Origin: Colius striatus
Taxonomy: Eukaryota > Chordata > Aves > Coliiformes > Coliidae
Assembly (NCBI RefSeq): GCF_028858725.1
Contig: NC_084759.1
Span: forward strand, 87,774,944-87,838,943
Length of the DNA stretch: 64,000 bases
Direction of reading: 5' to 3'
Part shown: positions 45,601 through 59,140 of the stretch, piece after piece
How the letters are laid out: each line of letters begins with the position of its first letter
Position numbering within the stretch: position 1 is the first letter of the stretch
Notes under the pieces: model-generated
Databases searched by the model: none
What the model was told of the DNA's origin: nothing
The model's input: only the letters and a program-made list of their open reading frames with translations
Made by a program: the position numbers and the translations under genes

Positions 45601-48600
45601 AAGTTTACTTGTTTAAAACCCTATGCAGATTACCTTTATAGATAGCCTTAGCAATACTGACTTTATTAAAACCCCATTTTAAAAGTCGCCTGTCTTCATG
45701 CAGACTAATGTTGTTCATCAAATTCACAGCACTGAGCATCGCTTGACCAAACTGCAGAGCCAGCTTAGTTTTTCTAGCTGAGGCTTTTTCCAGTGCTTCA
45801 TCAGCCCTAACCTTCAGTAGGGCTTCCCAGTTTTTTCTTTTGTCTATAAGAAGCAACTGCTGCATATTCTCACAATGGCACTAGCCCTGGCTGTGCACTA
45901 TCAGAGAAGTGCATAGACAGAACCTAACTACACCATCTCCTTTTTTCCCCTCTCGCCCTCCTGCAGTGCCAAAGCCCCACTTAAATTCCAGCAAAACTCA
46001 AGGTAGTTCACTCCTTTCAGGGGCCTTGGTGGGGCTCAGTTTTGAAACACTCCTCCCCAGACAGTTCACAGACAGCATCCATGATGATTTCTTCAGCCAC
46101 AGCAACTGGTCTACTTTCACATCCGAGCCCATTGCCCATCCACCTTCACGTGAATATCTGCTCCGAAAGACAGACATTAATCAAAGTAGAGCTGTCCCAC
46201 CAAATACCAGATTAAACGTGTCCTTTGATAAAGAAACAAGAGCTTCCCTTCCTCTCCCCATCCTGGGGATGCCCATCCAATTTTCAATCTGTCTCAGCTT
46301 CTGAAAGCCTTACTGTGCAATGGCAGCATGGAATGGCAGGATCTCGGAGGACCAGATGTTACAGAAGCACTCCTTGCATTGTTCCACTACCTTCCCAGTA
46401 CTCTTGATCTTCTCGAGCTAAACCAGGAAACACTGCACATAGCGTGTGCTGTTGCGGTGGGTGCTGCAAGGCTGGACTCTGTTCTGTGGTGGCCTGGGTT
46501 GTAGCTGAGATGCTGTGGATTGTTTAGATGAATCTGGCTCCCAAAAGCCTCAGCTATAGGTAGGACTGCATTGTGCTGGGCCTCGTGTAATGAGGGCAAA
46601 GTATTCTGTGCCCCAAAGATCTCTTTCTGTATTAGTTGTATCCTTGAAAGCAGAAAATCATATAGGATAGACATGGTCTTGGAAATGGCTGACCCCCAGC
46701 TACATACACAATCCCTGTGCTTCCTAGCACGACTCCTGCTTGAGCAACACTCCTGTATTTATTTGCCTCCCAGGTGATAGGTCTTTTTTGATAGGCCCAG
46801 CTGGAGATTGACATTAATCATGACGTCACAGTCTGTGCATCAGACCAAAGGTGCTTTTTGCATTACAGGCAATTAAACTGGCCCATCTTCTCGCTTACTC
46901 AGTTCCTCAGGCTGTTCCTACTGACACCTCTGCCCTAAGAGAGGTCATGGCACATGCTGGAGACCAGGTAAGCACAGTGGGCCTGCAGCATGGGCACCTT
47001 CTAGTGGGAAAGCAGCTACCACCCACTCAGGAAAGCTGTTCTCCATATAGGAGTGATTCTCCATCTGTACATTGCTGATCAAGGGACTCGTACACTGCTT
47101 ATTCTGATACTGCCTCTAGGGACATGGTGCCAATACAGCGTAAAGCCTGTGTAGCTGTGCTTTTTACCCTGGGGTAAACTATGATGAAGTTCATGTTGTG
47201 TTATAGGACCCTGAAACTGCTACTGCAACACTCAGAGAGGCCCAGCCTACATAAACCAACACCAAGACGAGGGCAGCAGAGGATTAAGTCACGTTTGTAT
47301 ATATGCCCCACCTCATGTTCTGTGCCACGCAGTTGCACCACAACGGCCCCTTTAAGCTTAAATTATCCACCATAAAATTATTTTTCCCATGACACACGGC
47401 ACAGCCTTCACACCCTACTAGTAGCAGCTCTCCCGTCGTTTATACTTTCCACGTGCCCTCGTTTTACTATGAGTCAGACATGCTTGCCCTCTCTTCCTAT
47501 GACTTACGCTTTCCTACCTCAGAGGACGCACATATCAGAAGATAGATCTGATGGCCCAGTTTATGGATATCTTCTCATACATTTGGCATCACTCTTTTCC
47601 AAAACCACTGCTAGATAGCCAGCAGGTTCAAACAAAACTCTCCGTTAGCTCTGGCCATGAAGAAGTGAGCACAGAGCAGACACCTTTGTTATAACAAATC
47701 ACTCTTAGAGTTGCACTTAATTGTAGTAAGGAGCACATTAGCCTCACTCGCTCTACCAAAATGCAATTTATGCTTTTAAAAAGCAACAATCATTCAAACC
47801 ATCAGACCTGCAGCTCCGAGGCACTGCGTACCACAGGATGGGATTACTTCTCTTCTTTCTAATTTACCTGCAAGCACACATCACCCAGCCGCTCGTGACA
47901 ACCTGCTCTTTCTCCCTTACAGGCTGCTGCAGCGGCAGTGTTTGGGTCTGAGCGACTGTTTTGGGGCCTGCTCTCCTCTAACCCTCCAAGGGGTTTGTCA
48001 TTAGTTTTCATGGAGAGCAGAACGAGGCTGTATGTGGAAAACCAATATTGACATTTCCTTGTTTAAATATCATACATCAGAGGAGGGTCACGGGAGCCAA
48101 GGCCACCAGAAAGGGTTCCCCCCACAAGCTATTATTTCCTTTTAAAAAGCACCAGGGACTCAGCAGTCTCTGCTGGGCCTCACACCCGCATGTCTGCTCT
48201 TCTCTGCGAGTTGGCTGATTGCAGCCCGTGCCACTTAGCAAATACAGATGTTCAGGTCTTTTTCTGTCATCACAGGTCTCACTCATCCCTGCACAGAGGC
48301 CTGGTACTAAATGAACACCTGCTTTTAGCCCTCTTTTCAAGGCTATGCGAAATACACACCCCATCCGCGCTCACTTCGGTCTCTGCTTGCAAAAATCTAC
48401 AGCACTTCCCTATCAAATTTGAAACAAATGGCATTCAAACTTATTTTAAAAATTAATTGAACCAATACATCAACAACTTTCATGTTTTCAGAGCCTGCAC
48501 AGCCCTCGCCTGGGAAATTAGAACTGCAGAATGGTGATTTTGCATTTAAATCAACAGAGCTCTCTTTCCCAACAAGGTTGCCTTCATGCTTTGTAAAGCC

Positions 48601-51600
48601 AAGCAGTGCTACGGGGGTTCAGAAGAAGGGAGCCCATTAGGTGTTCCACACCTACAACAAACCTGATCTCCCTGCTGGGGGGGCTTCCTGGGGGACTGTA
48701 GGGGAGGAACCCCACCATTAACACCACCCAGTGCCATGCTGTTGAGGGGTACTTCTACGCCCTACACTCTGGTTCCCTTTTCCTCCCGTTCCCCTGAGCA
48801 GCACCTCAGCTGCTGTACCATATTCCTTGCATTTTCCCCCTGTTCCCCGTGAGGTGAGCAGGCTTTCAAGGTGAGATCGGATGCTGAGCTAGGAAAAAAG
48901 GTGTTTAGAGACTGCTAGGAGAAAGGGGCAGAGAAAGTGACAAGCTCAGGGAAGGAATGGCTGAAGGATCTCTCCTTTTATCTAAACCCGGGAACAGATT
49001 TGCCACTAAAAGAAAAGTAATCCACACGATGTAGAAACAAAATTACATTCACATGAACACACGCATACAAACACACACTGTTCTCTCCTAACCACAGGAC
49101 ATGGGCTTTGGGAGCGGTGGCCTCAGAGAGCTGTGGCAAATGAGCCTGCAGCTGAAGCCAGGAGATCTCCTGCCTCCCGTCCCACCAGCATCGCTCTCCT
49201 GGTCATCTGCTATTGTAGTTTTTATACTTCTGCTTCATTTTTGGGGGGGGGCAGGTGGGAGCAATCTGCCTTCTGTGCCTACAGAGTCCCCAGTATGCTA
49301 AAGCTGCTGTCAGGTAACACAATACTTGCAAATCTGTAAAGATAAAATACCACTGAAATTTAACGCGTGTCGATCTCCCTATTTATCCTTACACATCCTG
49401 AGCCTCACCCTAGTCCAAAACTTCTCCCCCCTGTTTTGTGTTTAGATGATATCTATAGTTAGACATTGCGAGGCAGCTTACAAATCTGGACAGAGCTGAG
49501 GCAGCATAAACAGAGGTTATAAAAATATGAAGACATCATTTAGGTGGTCATGCAGAGGACTGTAAGAGTTCTCAGTGACACGGCTTTTGAAATCACTTTT
49601 CCTTGTCTCGGGACTGTTCTGGAGGTGGTGAGATGTTAGGAAGTGGTGAAAAAGAGAGATGTTTCGACTTGACAAACTGTTACAGGCTGAACGTCAAAGG
49701 TGCAAGCCTGGCTGCAAGAAGGCCTGCAGGCTGGCAGGGATGGGGCGCCTGCAGCTTGCTACTGCTGGCAGGAAAGGGCTGGGGCTGTGAGAGGAGTCTG
49801 TGGTGTGCCTGTCCTCCAAACTGAAGCAGCTTTTGTGCCTTTCAGTGACCCTGACAACTGCTGCAAGCTATCAGGGTTTGCCCGTTCTGCTTTAGTAGTG
49901 TTCTCCACTGCGTTGTTTCTGAGGCTTAGCCATCACCACCTAAGAGCACTTCCAAGGAGATTTTAAAATGCCTCCAGGGCAACAAGGGACAGCAGAAGGA
50001 GGAATATCTGAACCATTTTGGTCTGAGACATTTGGACTTAGATCCATCCAGGCGTTAATTCAGTGAAAGCCAGACAGGATCAGGATGAAACTGGCATTAT
50101 GCACTGTTGGAAGCAAATCCAATTCACATAGTTTTAAGCACACGCAAACCATTTTCTATGGGGACCTGGAGTGTTTTACAAGAGCGCTTGAGGGACCAGG
50201 TGACTTTTAGCATGGTGAATTTCAGCAGTGTAACCAAGGCTTAACGTTGTGGCCATAGCCGTCCCTGAGGTGGGGATGACTGTAAAGGCCAAGCCAGCAA
50301 GTTGGAAAGAGTGAGTTCTTTTCCTTTCTCCATTGCTACTGTATTTTTTTCCAGCTTCTTATTATGTATACTGCTTGAAGAGAAAAGTGCTGTATCTTAT
50401 CATCATGAGACAAGCTTATGTTTTTCTCTCCCTGCTAAAATGCTGGAGGTACCTAGCAAAAGAACAGCTCTGTGCAGAACCTACAGGGAGGTGTGGAGAC
50501 CCTGGAGCCAGTTTTGCCTACTGCTCTCCAGGTTGCTCAGAATTTTCGGTCGTACCTTCAGCCAGTAACAACAAGGCCCAGGGCTAGAAACAGCAGTGGC
50601 ATATAATATCTGTGCACAATCTCTCCTGTGACAAGGCAGGCATGCGTCAACAACACCCAAACCCCGGTCAGGCCCCTGGGAAATGGGTTCCAGCATAGGT
50701 TTGCCACAAACCTTGCTCCAAATACGGAAGAAGGACCATGTCTCAAAACAACCTGAAACAGCTGTGTAGACACACATATCCGCTGTTGTCTTGTTCACAC
50801 ATTCTTCCTTCAGGTGCTTCCTTGCCATGGAAGGGGGGATGTCCCCGAGTTCTCACTCACATATACATACAGGACTGCTTCCCAGCCACAGTTTATGGTC
50901 AGCTTTCCCCAGATGAGAGTTACTCTGACATCTCAGATGCAGAGGGCTGTTTCTGAATACTGTGGACACCATCTTTTGCTCTCCCACTTCTGGACAGACC
51001 AGGGCTCTGTGTGCCCAGACATGTGCCACCCTTATAACCCATGCTCTGCCCAGATTCTGTCCCCATCTCCCACTCCTTCCACAGCTCCGACACCAGCTGC
51101 ATCTGCAGCACTAGAGTAACTGCCTGAGGTGCAACAAGGGCACGAGTCATTTACTTCCTAGCCAGTCCTGTCTGCCATGCTCCAGCGGGATCAACATGGT
51201 CCCCTTGCTCCCTGTTCTTAAGCAGCACTGAGAGGTATGGGGCAGGTTATAGATTTCTACCTTTCTCTGGCCTTTGAGCTTAGCAGCAGCATTTTGTACT
51301 CAGCAGGCCTCGCTGTCTGCTTGGCTGCACAGGCTGCTGGCTTGCTGCTTTCCTTCTTTGCTTCCTCTGCCGTCCCCTACACATTAAAACGTCCTCCAAG
51401 AGACAATGGTGGGAGGCTGGTGAGTGCAGAGGAGAAGGCAGGCTCCGTGGAGCACTGGGGTTGTGAATTGCTCCAAAGTGCTGGTGACAAGCATGAAAGT
51501 AGCTGGCCTACTCTGCAGAAGCAGGGCAGTTGTGAGCAGGCAGTCTTAGGCTGAGAGGTGTCACTTGCATGACCCCGGGCTGGGGCCACCAACTGGGTCG

Positions 51601-52239
51601 GGGGGGGGGCAAACCACCCTGTCTGGCTCCAGTCAGGTTCCTGCTGGGCCAGGGCACAGCTCCCTGCAGGGACAGACAGCACTTACAGCCCCATGCTTCA
51701 CGGCCACCTCGGGGACCCTGGCATGTATCAGTGGGACACCACCTGGCCCAGCAATCCTCCCAGTGAGCTGGCCTCAGGGGACACATGGGGAAACCCTGCC
51801 CCAGTCCCGACGGCACAGCCTGGCCCGGCCTGGCTACTGTCCTCAGGGCTGCAAGTGGTGCTGGCCCCGGGGCAGCGGGTGCTCCCCGGCTTGCGGGACA
51901 TTCTTTACATCAACAGGAGCCACAACCCCTGAGGTGCACATCAACCCTGTCGTGGGGACAGCCCACAATGTCCCCTGGCTGGCTGAGGGTAGGGGGGAAC
52001 TCCAGAAAATACCGAGTTCGTGCTTGGATTGCATCAAAGGTACTCACTTTGATTGTCCCTTGGCTGTAACTTCCATCATTTCCCTTTGTTTTATAGCTGC
52101 TCAAGTTTACTTGCAAAATTAAGAGAGATTTTGGGGGGAGGGGGAGGAAGGGGGTAGGAAGCCTTTGTTCTCTGGAGTATGCTTGCCGTACTTTTGCATC
52201 ATGTGGCCTGAGCGGCAACCGCCACCCCCCCCCCCCCGA
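45601..52239. other. Long non-coding stretch without islands
   Basis: About 6.6 kb of ordinary base composition with few CpGs. I find no exon with similarity to a known protein, no tRNA or other RNA gene and no further transposon. Short open frames (for example 46387-46674 and 51565-52122) show no protein features. A short G run occurs near 49243-49252. Confidence 0.45.
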
Positions 52240-55150
52240 CCGTATTTACTCTATCTCGAATGAGTCCTTTGAAGGAGAGGGCAGAGTCGTCGTTAACCCT
52301 CTGCATGCCTGCTGGGCCCTCCGCCGGCAGAGCCCGCCTTCGTCGGGGACGCAGCGGGTCCTAAATCCCAGAGCCGCGGATATCTCTTTGATGGACGGCA
52401 TCGGGGGCGGGGAGCGTCCCCCCAAAAAAGCCCAGAGCGCCCGTCCCGCGGCCGGTCTCAACGCCAGCCGTGTGCACGGGGAGCCGGCGGCGGTGGGCCT
52501 CTCGCAGAGAGCCTGGGAATACCCCTTGATCATTAGCAGGCTAGCCTGCTTAACACGGGTGGAGATGCCTACAAACTCGAAACAGCTGCTGGGCTTTGCT
52601 CTGGCCTGCCTGCTAAAATACGCCGATCTCCTTTTAATCTGTTTCATATTCACAAATTAAGCACTTAGCCTAGGTAATAAATCATGAGGCAGTTTACGAG
52701 GCTAGCAGGAGACAAACAAGTGGAAAGGGAAAACAATCGCCTAAAAAAAAGTACGTTCAATATGACTGGAAAGACGCGCTCGGAAAAACCCATCCCCGCG
52801 CTGCCCTGCGCGGCGGGAGCACCCTCCCGGCTCCGGCCGAGCCCTGCCGCTGGCTGGGGGGCCGAGCCAAACCCAGCCGAGCCGACAGCCCCCGCACTTG
52901 GCCGCGCCGCGGGGTCCCGCACGCAGACCCGGGCTCCTGCCTTTGTCTCCCCGCATACCGGTCGCCCGCACCGGCTCCACCTGGGAGAGACTCCGGCCTG
53001 GAAATAATGACTCGAGCTGGCAATAAGCTCGTCCCGCGCACCCGCACCAGCTCGGCCTGGGGCGGGAGATGATGAAAAGGATGCTGGAAAATAACATGGA
53101 AGTGCGGGTTGTGCTCAGGCCGAGCCGTTCGTAAGCACCCGCGGGGGACGTGGCACTCCCCGGTGTCCCGGTGGAAGGCAGCCAGAAGACGTCCCCAGGG
53201 GCTCTGGAGCGCAGATGTCTGGCCGCATCGCCTCGGTGCTGCCGTAACTGGGAAGTACGCCTTTGGCTACCGGAGTTGCCCCCCGACCCTCTTTCCGGGA
53301 TGGCCGGTGAAGGAGAGCCTTACGGTTGGCAAGGGACCCCCCCATCATGGGCCACTGTCACGCTCACCACGCGAAGGGGCGGCGCGGACAGGACGGGGCT
53401 CCGGAAGGCAGAGCTCAGCCCGAGCCCCTCGGCTTTTGCGACGCGAGAGGGGAACCAGGAGGCGGGCGAGGCTGCAGAAGTGCCGGCCGGGCACTGGTAG
53501 TGGGGGGCCCCGGGGCGCCGCTACCCGCGGCGGCAGCCCGGGACACTCCGGCGTTTTCCCCGGAGGCTCTTCCCGGGAGAGCTGCCAGCCACCCCAGGGG
53601 AAGCAGGCGAAGGCCCCAAGACAAAAGACCCGGCGCTAAGACCCCTTCCTGGCAAAGACGCAGGCTGTTGAAAGTATTTTAGCAGAGACTTTTCTCCCTC
53701 CACCCCCCACCCCGCCGAGGCTCCGGGCCGGTGGCTCCACGTTGTTCCGAGCCGTGGCAGCCGGTTGCCAGAGGGGGAGCGAGCCGGGAAGGGCGTGCGG
53801 GGCCGGGGGTGAAGTGCGTGGGGGGGAAAGGTCAGCGGCATCCCCCGGGAGGGGTGAGGAGAGGAGCAGTGGTTTAAAGAGACTCCCGCGAAGGAGAACG
53901 ACACAGACCTGCGGCTGTCCGCCGAGCGCAATCTGACGAGCTGTGGGTGCGAAGAGGCGCTGTCAGAGGTTATTTATCTCTCGCCGGAGCGGCGGCTCCA
54001 GTCCCCGCATCGCCCGCCGGTAACAATGGCAGCGGCCGGCGGCTCTCCACGCGCCTAGGCGGCGGAATGGATGGTGGAAGATACCGCCGCGCTCCGCTCA
54101 GGCGGGCTCGCTCATGCATCCCTCTTGGCCAGAGCCTCTCGCTACTGCCGCTCCGCCGAGAGCTCTGGCCCGCTTCCCCCCCCGCCCCGCTCGCGCCACC
54201 ACCTCCCCCCACCCCCCCCGCCCTTACCCAATTTTCCATTTTCAGGACCTTGGCGCTGAGCCAGAAATGTCAGGAGGGGATGAAACTTGACACAGAGATC
54301 TCAACCCAGAGCGGTTTCCTCCCCCCCCCCCAACCTCCCCCGCCTCCCTCCCCAGCCCCGAAGTTAAACGTGAAGATAGTTTGGCCATATTTCAGTTTGA
54401 AAAGAAGGGGAAATTGCAGGTCACTGGTGCATGGTCGGGCCGGGTGCATTTTTTTAATTTAAAACGGTAGACACCGAGGCCTGAAAAGCATCTGCAGCCC
54501 GTGCACTTTAACTGCTCCTCCCGGCCGCGGCGCGGTTAACCCCTGTGTGCCTCGGCCGCCTGCCCAGCGCCGGCGGCATCCCCTGCTCGGGGAGAAGGGG
54601 GGCTTCGGTGCCCTCTGGCCAGCGACCCCGGCGCAGAGCCGCAGAGGACGGCAGCGGAGCTGCACCGGCCCTGCTTCCCCACCCCCCCGTTCCCCGCCCC
54701 CACTTCGCTACCAAACTTGAGGGCTGGGTCGTACCCGCCAGCAGGATGAGGCCCCTGGCGCGGAAGGGCGGCCAAGCGACAAGCAGCTTGTTGAGGCGAG
54801 GCTCTCCCTCCCTCCCTCCCCACCCATTCGCGCTCCCGACTCCCGCCGTCGTCTCAGCCCGGAGCAGCGCGCCCCGCGGAGTCCCCGTAACGCAGGGGAA
54901 GCAACGCCGCGGACCGGGGCACCGGGAGAGATGCTCGGCTCTTCCCTCCGTCGCCAACTCGGCCCCCTCTGTCCGGGTTCCCCCCCGGAGGACTCTCCTT
55001 GCCCCTGGCCAGCTGTGCGTGCCGATAAGGGCGGGTGATCGGCGGGGGGGGAGGAAGGGAAGGGCAGGGGGACGGAGCAGGGAGGGAAAGCTCCCGAAAC
55101 GAGGAGCGCAGGGAGCGAAGCCCAAGCTAACTCCGGGGAGGATGCCTCAG
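52240..55150. promoter_or_regulatory. CpG island 11 (compound)
   Basis: CpG-dense DNA with approximate edges and a lower-CpG gap near 54240-54470. A splice donor on the BCOR strand (TTGG|gtaagg, near 54226) follows GC-rich sequence. No coding exon is recognised. Confidence 0.5.
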
Positions 55151-55479
55151 CACTTTCTCTATTATGCATTTCCAGCACAAGGAAAGCTAATTCCTCCGCT
55201 GAGGGCCTCAATCAGGCATTTATTTGACACTCATGATGCATGAACGGCTAAACACTAGTCTAAGCGGAGGATCAGCCGCTAGTTTATAGCTCGCAAGGGT
55301 TTTTTTTTATGCAGGTGAATTATGTTGATCTCTGAATGCCTCGTATTCCCGGAGTGGGGGGAAGAAGGAGGTAAAGAAAACAAGCTTGGGGGAGATTAAC
55401 TTCTTCAAGCTCTCTCCCGCATAGGAGGGAAACATTCTGGCCGGGAGTTTTGACTGGCACCCCTCCCCACGGCCCTCTC
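55151..55479. other. AT-richer gap between islands
   Basis: No gene is seen. The segment 55155-55290 is AT-richer with overlapping atgatgcatga and catttattt motifs and may be regulatory. Confidence 0.35.
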
Positions 55480-55960
55480 CTGATCTCCAGTCTTCCCTGC
55501 TGTCCCCCCTCGCCTCTCCTCGCTGCCTGCTGGTTCGGTCGAAGTTCTCAGGCATCCCAGCAGGGCCGGGCCGTGCTGCGCTGCCGGGCCCCTACACACC
55601 GCGGCGGGGAAACGCTCCCCCGGGGCACGGAGGCATAACATGGAGCAGGGAGAGTCACGGAGACAACATGGAGGGGGGAGAAGAGGAGGAGAGGAGAAAC
55701 CATATGGAGCAGGAGAGAGGGAGGTAACGCGGAGCGAGGGAGCCGGGAGAGCCTGGGAAGGAGCAAGGAGCAGGGCGGCCGCCGCGGTCCGAGGCACTGG
55801 GGCACGCGGCAGTGGCCCCGGCGAGGCCTGCGGGGGCTGGGGGGCACGGCGGCGAGGAGGATCGAACCCCACTGCCAGCGCTCCCGGGAGGCTGCGCTTT
55901 CTCCTCCATCTCCCCCGTGCCTTCTCGGCCACTGCCCTTTATTCCTCCTGTGGAGAATTA
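55480..55960. promoter_or_regulatory. CpG island 12 with purine-rich repeats
   Basis: A short CpG-rich stretch. It includes degenerate repeats of a catggagcaggagag-type unit at about 55638-55735. No exon is recognised. Confidence 0.4.
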
Positions 55961-56019
55961 ATTTTTCTCCCCTCCCGCTAGCCTCTTTCCAACTGTTGTT
56001 CCAGGACTGAAAAAAAAAA

Positions 56020-56420
56020 TAACAATTAAGTAGGAGTCATGTCTTGTGACTTGCACAATCTCTTCTAACGCCTCAGTTCAATTTTACACAACATTTAATA
56101 CAAATATTAAAAATCAATATATCAAGGGGGTTGTTAATGAAATGTTACAGTGAGTGTGTGTCACCAGATAGAATTTCGGTGGGAAACGTGTCTGATTTAG
56201 CAAAAGCTGAATGCTGTTGTATTCTTTATCCTCCTCCTAAAAACAAAAGATAAAGGTGTTCATTAAATCATATCAAATCGAATTAAACTCTATTGGCGGG
56301 TCCCTCCAGCAGAACAGAAGTCTGAAAAGCAGGGGATGGAAAATGAATCTCAATGCATCTCTTGACAACGGAACAGGAATCGGAACGCATTAAAAATAAA
56401 TCAGAGAGCTGCTGTAGGTC
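56020..56420. promoter_or_regulatory. Putative conserved regulatory element
   Basis: This strongly AT-rich, non-repetitive block has many ATTA and TTAAT cores, TGTTAAT and ATAAATCA-like elements, set between CpG islands. It resembles other enhancer-like blocks in the window. Function cannot be shown from one sequence. Confidence 0.35.
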
Positions 56421-57579
56421 ACAACACAAGGATTAGACTGTACTGGAATAATGGGACGGGAGACAGCAAGGCAGAGACTACCCTGCAGGTACACTCTGGC
56501 ACTAGAAGGGGAAGCCAGTTTTTTTAAGCGATAGGTCACGCCAGTTCTGTACGAGACAGTTTATGCTCCTTTCAGGCTGCTTCTCCATGCACCTTCCCCA
56601 GCTCTCGGGACTGCAGTGCTCCCCAGCTTCTCGGCATGCTACCAACTCAGCATTTTGCAGGCTGGTGGCTCTGCCTGTCGTGTGTGTCATCATCCTCCCT
56701 GGCTCTTTGCACCTTTCCCTTTTTGCCCACCCTGGCCGCTCCCTGCTCACCCTGGCTTGGCTGAGCTGCCCCCACGTTAGCTAGGCCTCTTGCATTCTAT
56801 TCAGCTATTTTCCATGACCCTTCTCAGCCTTTGCAGAAGTCCTTGGAAGATGCATGTGGAGCAATATGCCAAAAGCTGGTAGCTGCCGGAGTGCTGGCGA
56901 GTGTTAGTGGTGTTGACACATGCCACCCGGATCGGTGCCCGTCCCAGTGGCAGCCCCCGTTGTCTCCACACCCAGCTGCGATCTCTGCGTTGCTGGGGAG
57001 CGGCAAAGGGATGGGACTCAGCCCTCTGCCACGGTATGGCTGTGTCAGTGGAGCACGGATGGGAGTCCAAGCCACAGCCCTATGGGAACTCGGGGTGCAA
57101 GTCTTGCCCCCCGGTGCACCAGGGCCCCAGCCCGGGCCGTGCTCAGGTGGGAGCAGAAGGCAGGAGTGAAAGGTGTTCTCCTGCCACGGCCGAGCTTGGA
57201 AGGATCAATGGCCCCTGGGACGGGGGTTGGTGACCTCTCACCGAGCTCTCGTCCAACTACTTGAGGCTTGGACTTCGCTGTCCGTTCTCCTACTCCGGCT
57301 CCTTTCACCCTCCTCTCTTGAGGGCACGCCGGGCCAGTCCCTCCCAGTCCCCGGGGGTGGCAGGGCCTCTCTGGCCCGGTTTGTCGAAGGGTGCTAAAGA
57401 GATGGCTGTTCCTGCGAAGCCCTCCCAGAACAGAAGTGCTACATAGCCCTTGCTCAGGTGGAAGCCGCCTCTCCCCCTGTGTGGGCTTGCAGCGAGCAGC
57501 GCTCCAAAGGAGGCTTCGGAGGCACTGGGGGGCTGGCGAGGCGGAGGACTGGGGAACACCGCCCCCAGGCACCTCCACG
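56421..57579. other. Non-coding spacer
   Basis: Moderate-GC DNA with no recognisable gene. Open frames on both strands between 56.8 and 57.7 kb overlap one another and have no domain-like sequence. Confidence 0.35.
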
Positions 57580-59140
57580 ATCAGGGTCAAGACACAAGAC
57601 GGCCAGTGCCGCCGGCAAGCCGGCAGGCTGTGCGCTACCGTGCTGTCTGCAGAGCCGGGAGTGAGCGAGGCGGCGGCGAGAGGCAGCGTGGAGGCTGCTG
57701 CGCGGCAGCCGGGAGTGCTCGGCACTGAGCCCAGAACACGCGGCGAGAGCGGCAGCGCGGCATCTCCCTCACCCCACCCTGCACGGCCAGCGGGGACGGC
57801 CCCGCCTAGCCCCGCCGACCCGGCGGCGGAGCGGGAGCCCCGCGGGCGACGCTAGAAACCCTCCGGCAGACGCCGTCCCGTCGCTTCGCGATCGAGCGGC
57901 TCTGCTCCTCCTCCCTCCCTGCCTCCCCGGGGCCGGCTGTGCCGCAAGGCAGCGGTTAGGCGTGCAGCAGCGCCGGAGCGCGATAAAGAAGGGCGGCCAG
58001 CTGCCCTCTGCCCGCTGCCAGCCCGGCGGCACCGCGCCCGGCAGCGCAGGGCGGCAGCTTAGCCCGGCCCACTCCCGTCCCGGTGCCGCAGGGAGCTTGC
58101 TCGCCACCCCCAGAGCGGCGGAGCGGGGCGAAGTGGGGGGTCGAGCGGGGGCGGGGGACCGGAGATGCTCGCCGCGGCGGCTCCGTGCGCGGTTGCCTGC
58201 TAACCCCGCGGACCGTGCTGCGGGCTCCTCTCGACGGGAGCGCAATTTCTGTTCCGACCTGAAGTCGCAGCTCCTCTGTTTGTTTATTTCCCCGGCCGCG
58301 GTGGCCGGCTGCCAAGCACGCCGACCTTGCCTATTAAAAACCCATTTTTCTTGCCCTGCGCGGAGCAGCAGTTTGCTCGCCGCGCTCCGTTGTTCCGTTA
58401 AAAGAAAGCGCTGCAAAGTCTGCTCGGGAGCGCCGGGGGCGGGAGTGCCGGGGGAGCTGTGCCCGCCTCACGTGTCCCGGCCCGGGGCACTCGCGGTCTC
58501 CCGGGGCGCCTCCCGGACCACCTCCCTCCCGCGCCGGCCGCCGCCGTGCCCCGGGACCCCGGCGGGCTGGGGTGACCGCCCCGGTTCCTCGGCCAAGCCA
58601 TTTCCTGCCCTCCGGAGCCGCAGCCTCTCGCCGTCGGCCAAGCAGTAGCTGGGTCTGGCCGGTGAACGGCGGGCAGCGGGGCCGGGTGGAGAGGAGGCGG
58701 CGGTGGCGGGCTGGAAAAATCAACACGCGGCGGCGGTGGCGGAGGGCAGCGACTGATCCCATTAGCCGCGCCGAGCCGGAGCCGGGCTGAGCTGGAACAG
58801 CGGGGTCACTGATGCCCGGGGCGCAGAGCGGCGGGTGGGCGATGCTGAGCCCCATCCATGTTTGCCCCGGAGTGCCCTCTCCCTTATCGTCCGCCTCAGG
58901 CGAGAAAGGCGGCGGAGGCGATGTCGCTGCCCATTCCCGGGGGCAAGGGGCCCGACGGCTTTGTGTGCCTCCGGGCGCGGGGGGCGATTTCGTCTCGCTG
59001 CTTTTTTCGGCGGCAACATTGCCCGCCGGGACGCGCTCAGCTCAGCCCGCCAAGGCTGGGCTCGTAGCGCTCTCACCCTTGGCACTGACCCTCTGCTCCG
59101 AGCCTGTTCCGGCACCCGAGGGCAGTCTCTCTCGCCTTCT
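57580..59140. promoter_or_regulatory. CpG island 13
   Basis: CpG-dense DNA with approximate edges and GGC-type triplet runs near 58696-58745. No coding exon is recognised. Confidence 0.5.

Noticed and set aside
45605-45865. 86-codon minus-strand open frame next to the CR1 fragment
   Set aside because: It has no similarity to a CR1 protein that I can see and may be part of the decayed element. Not called a gene.
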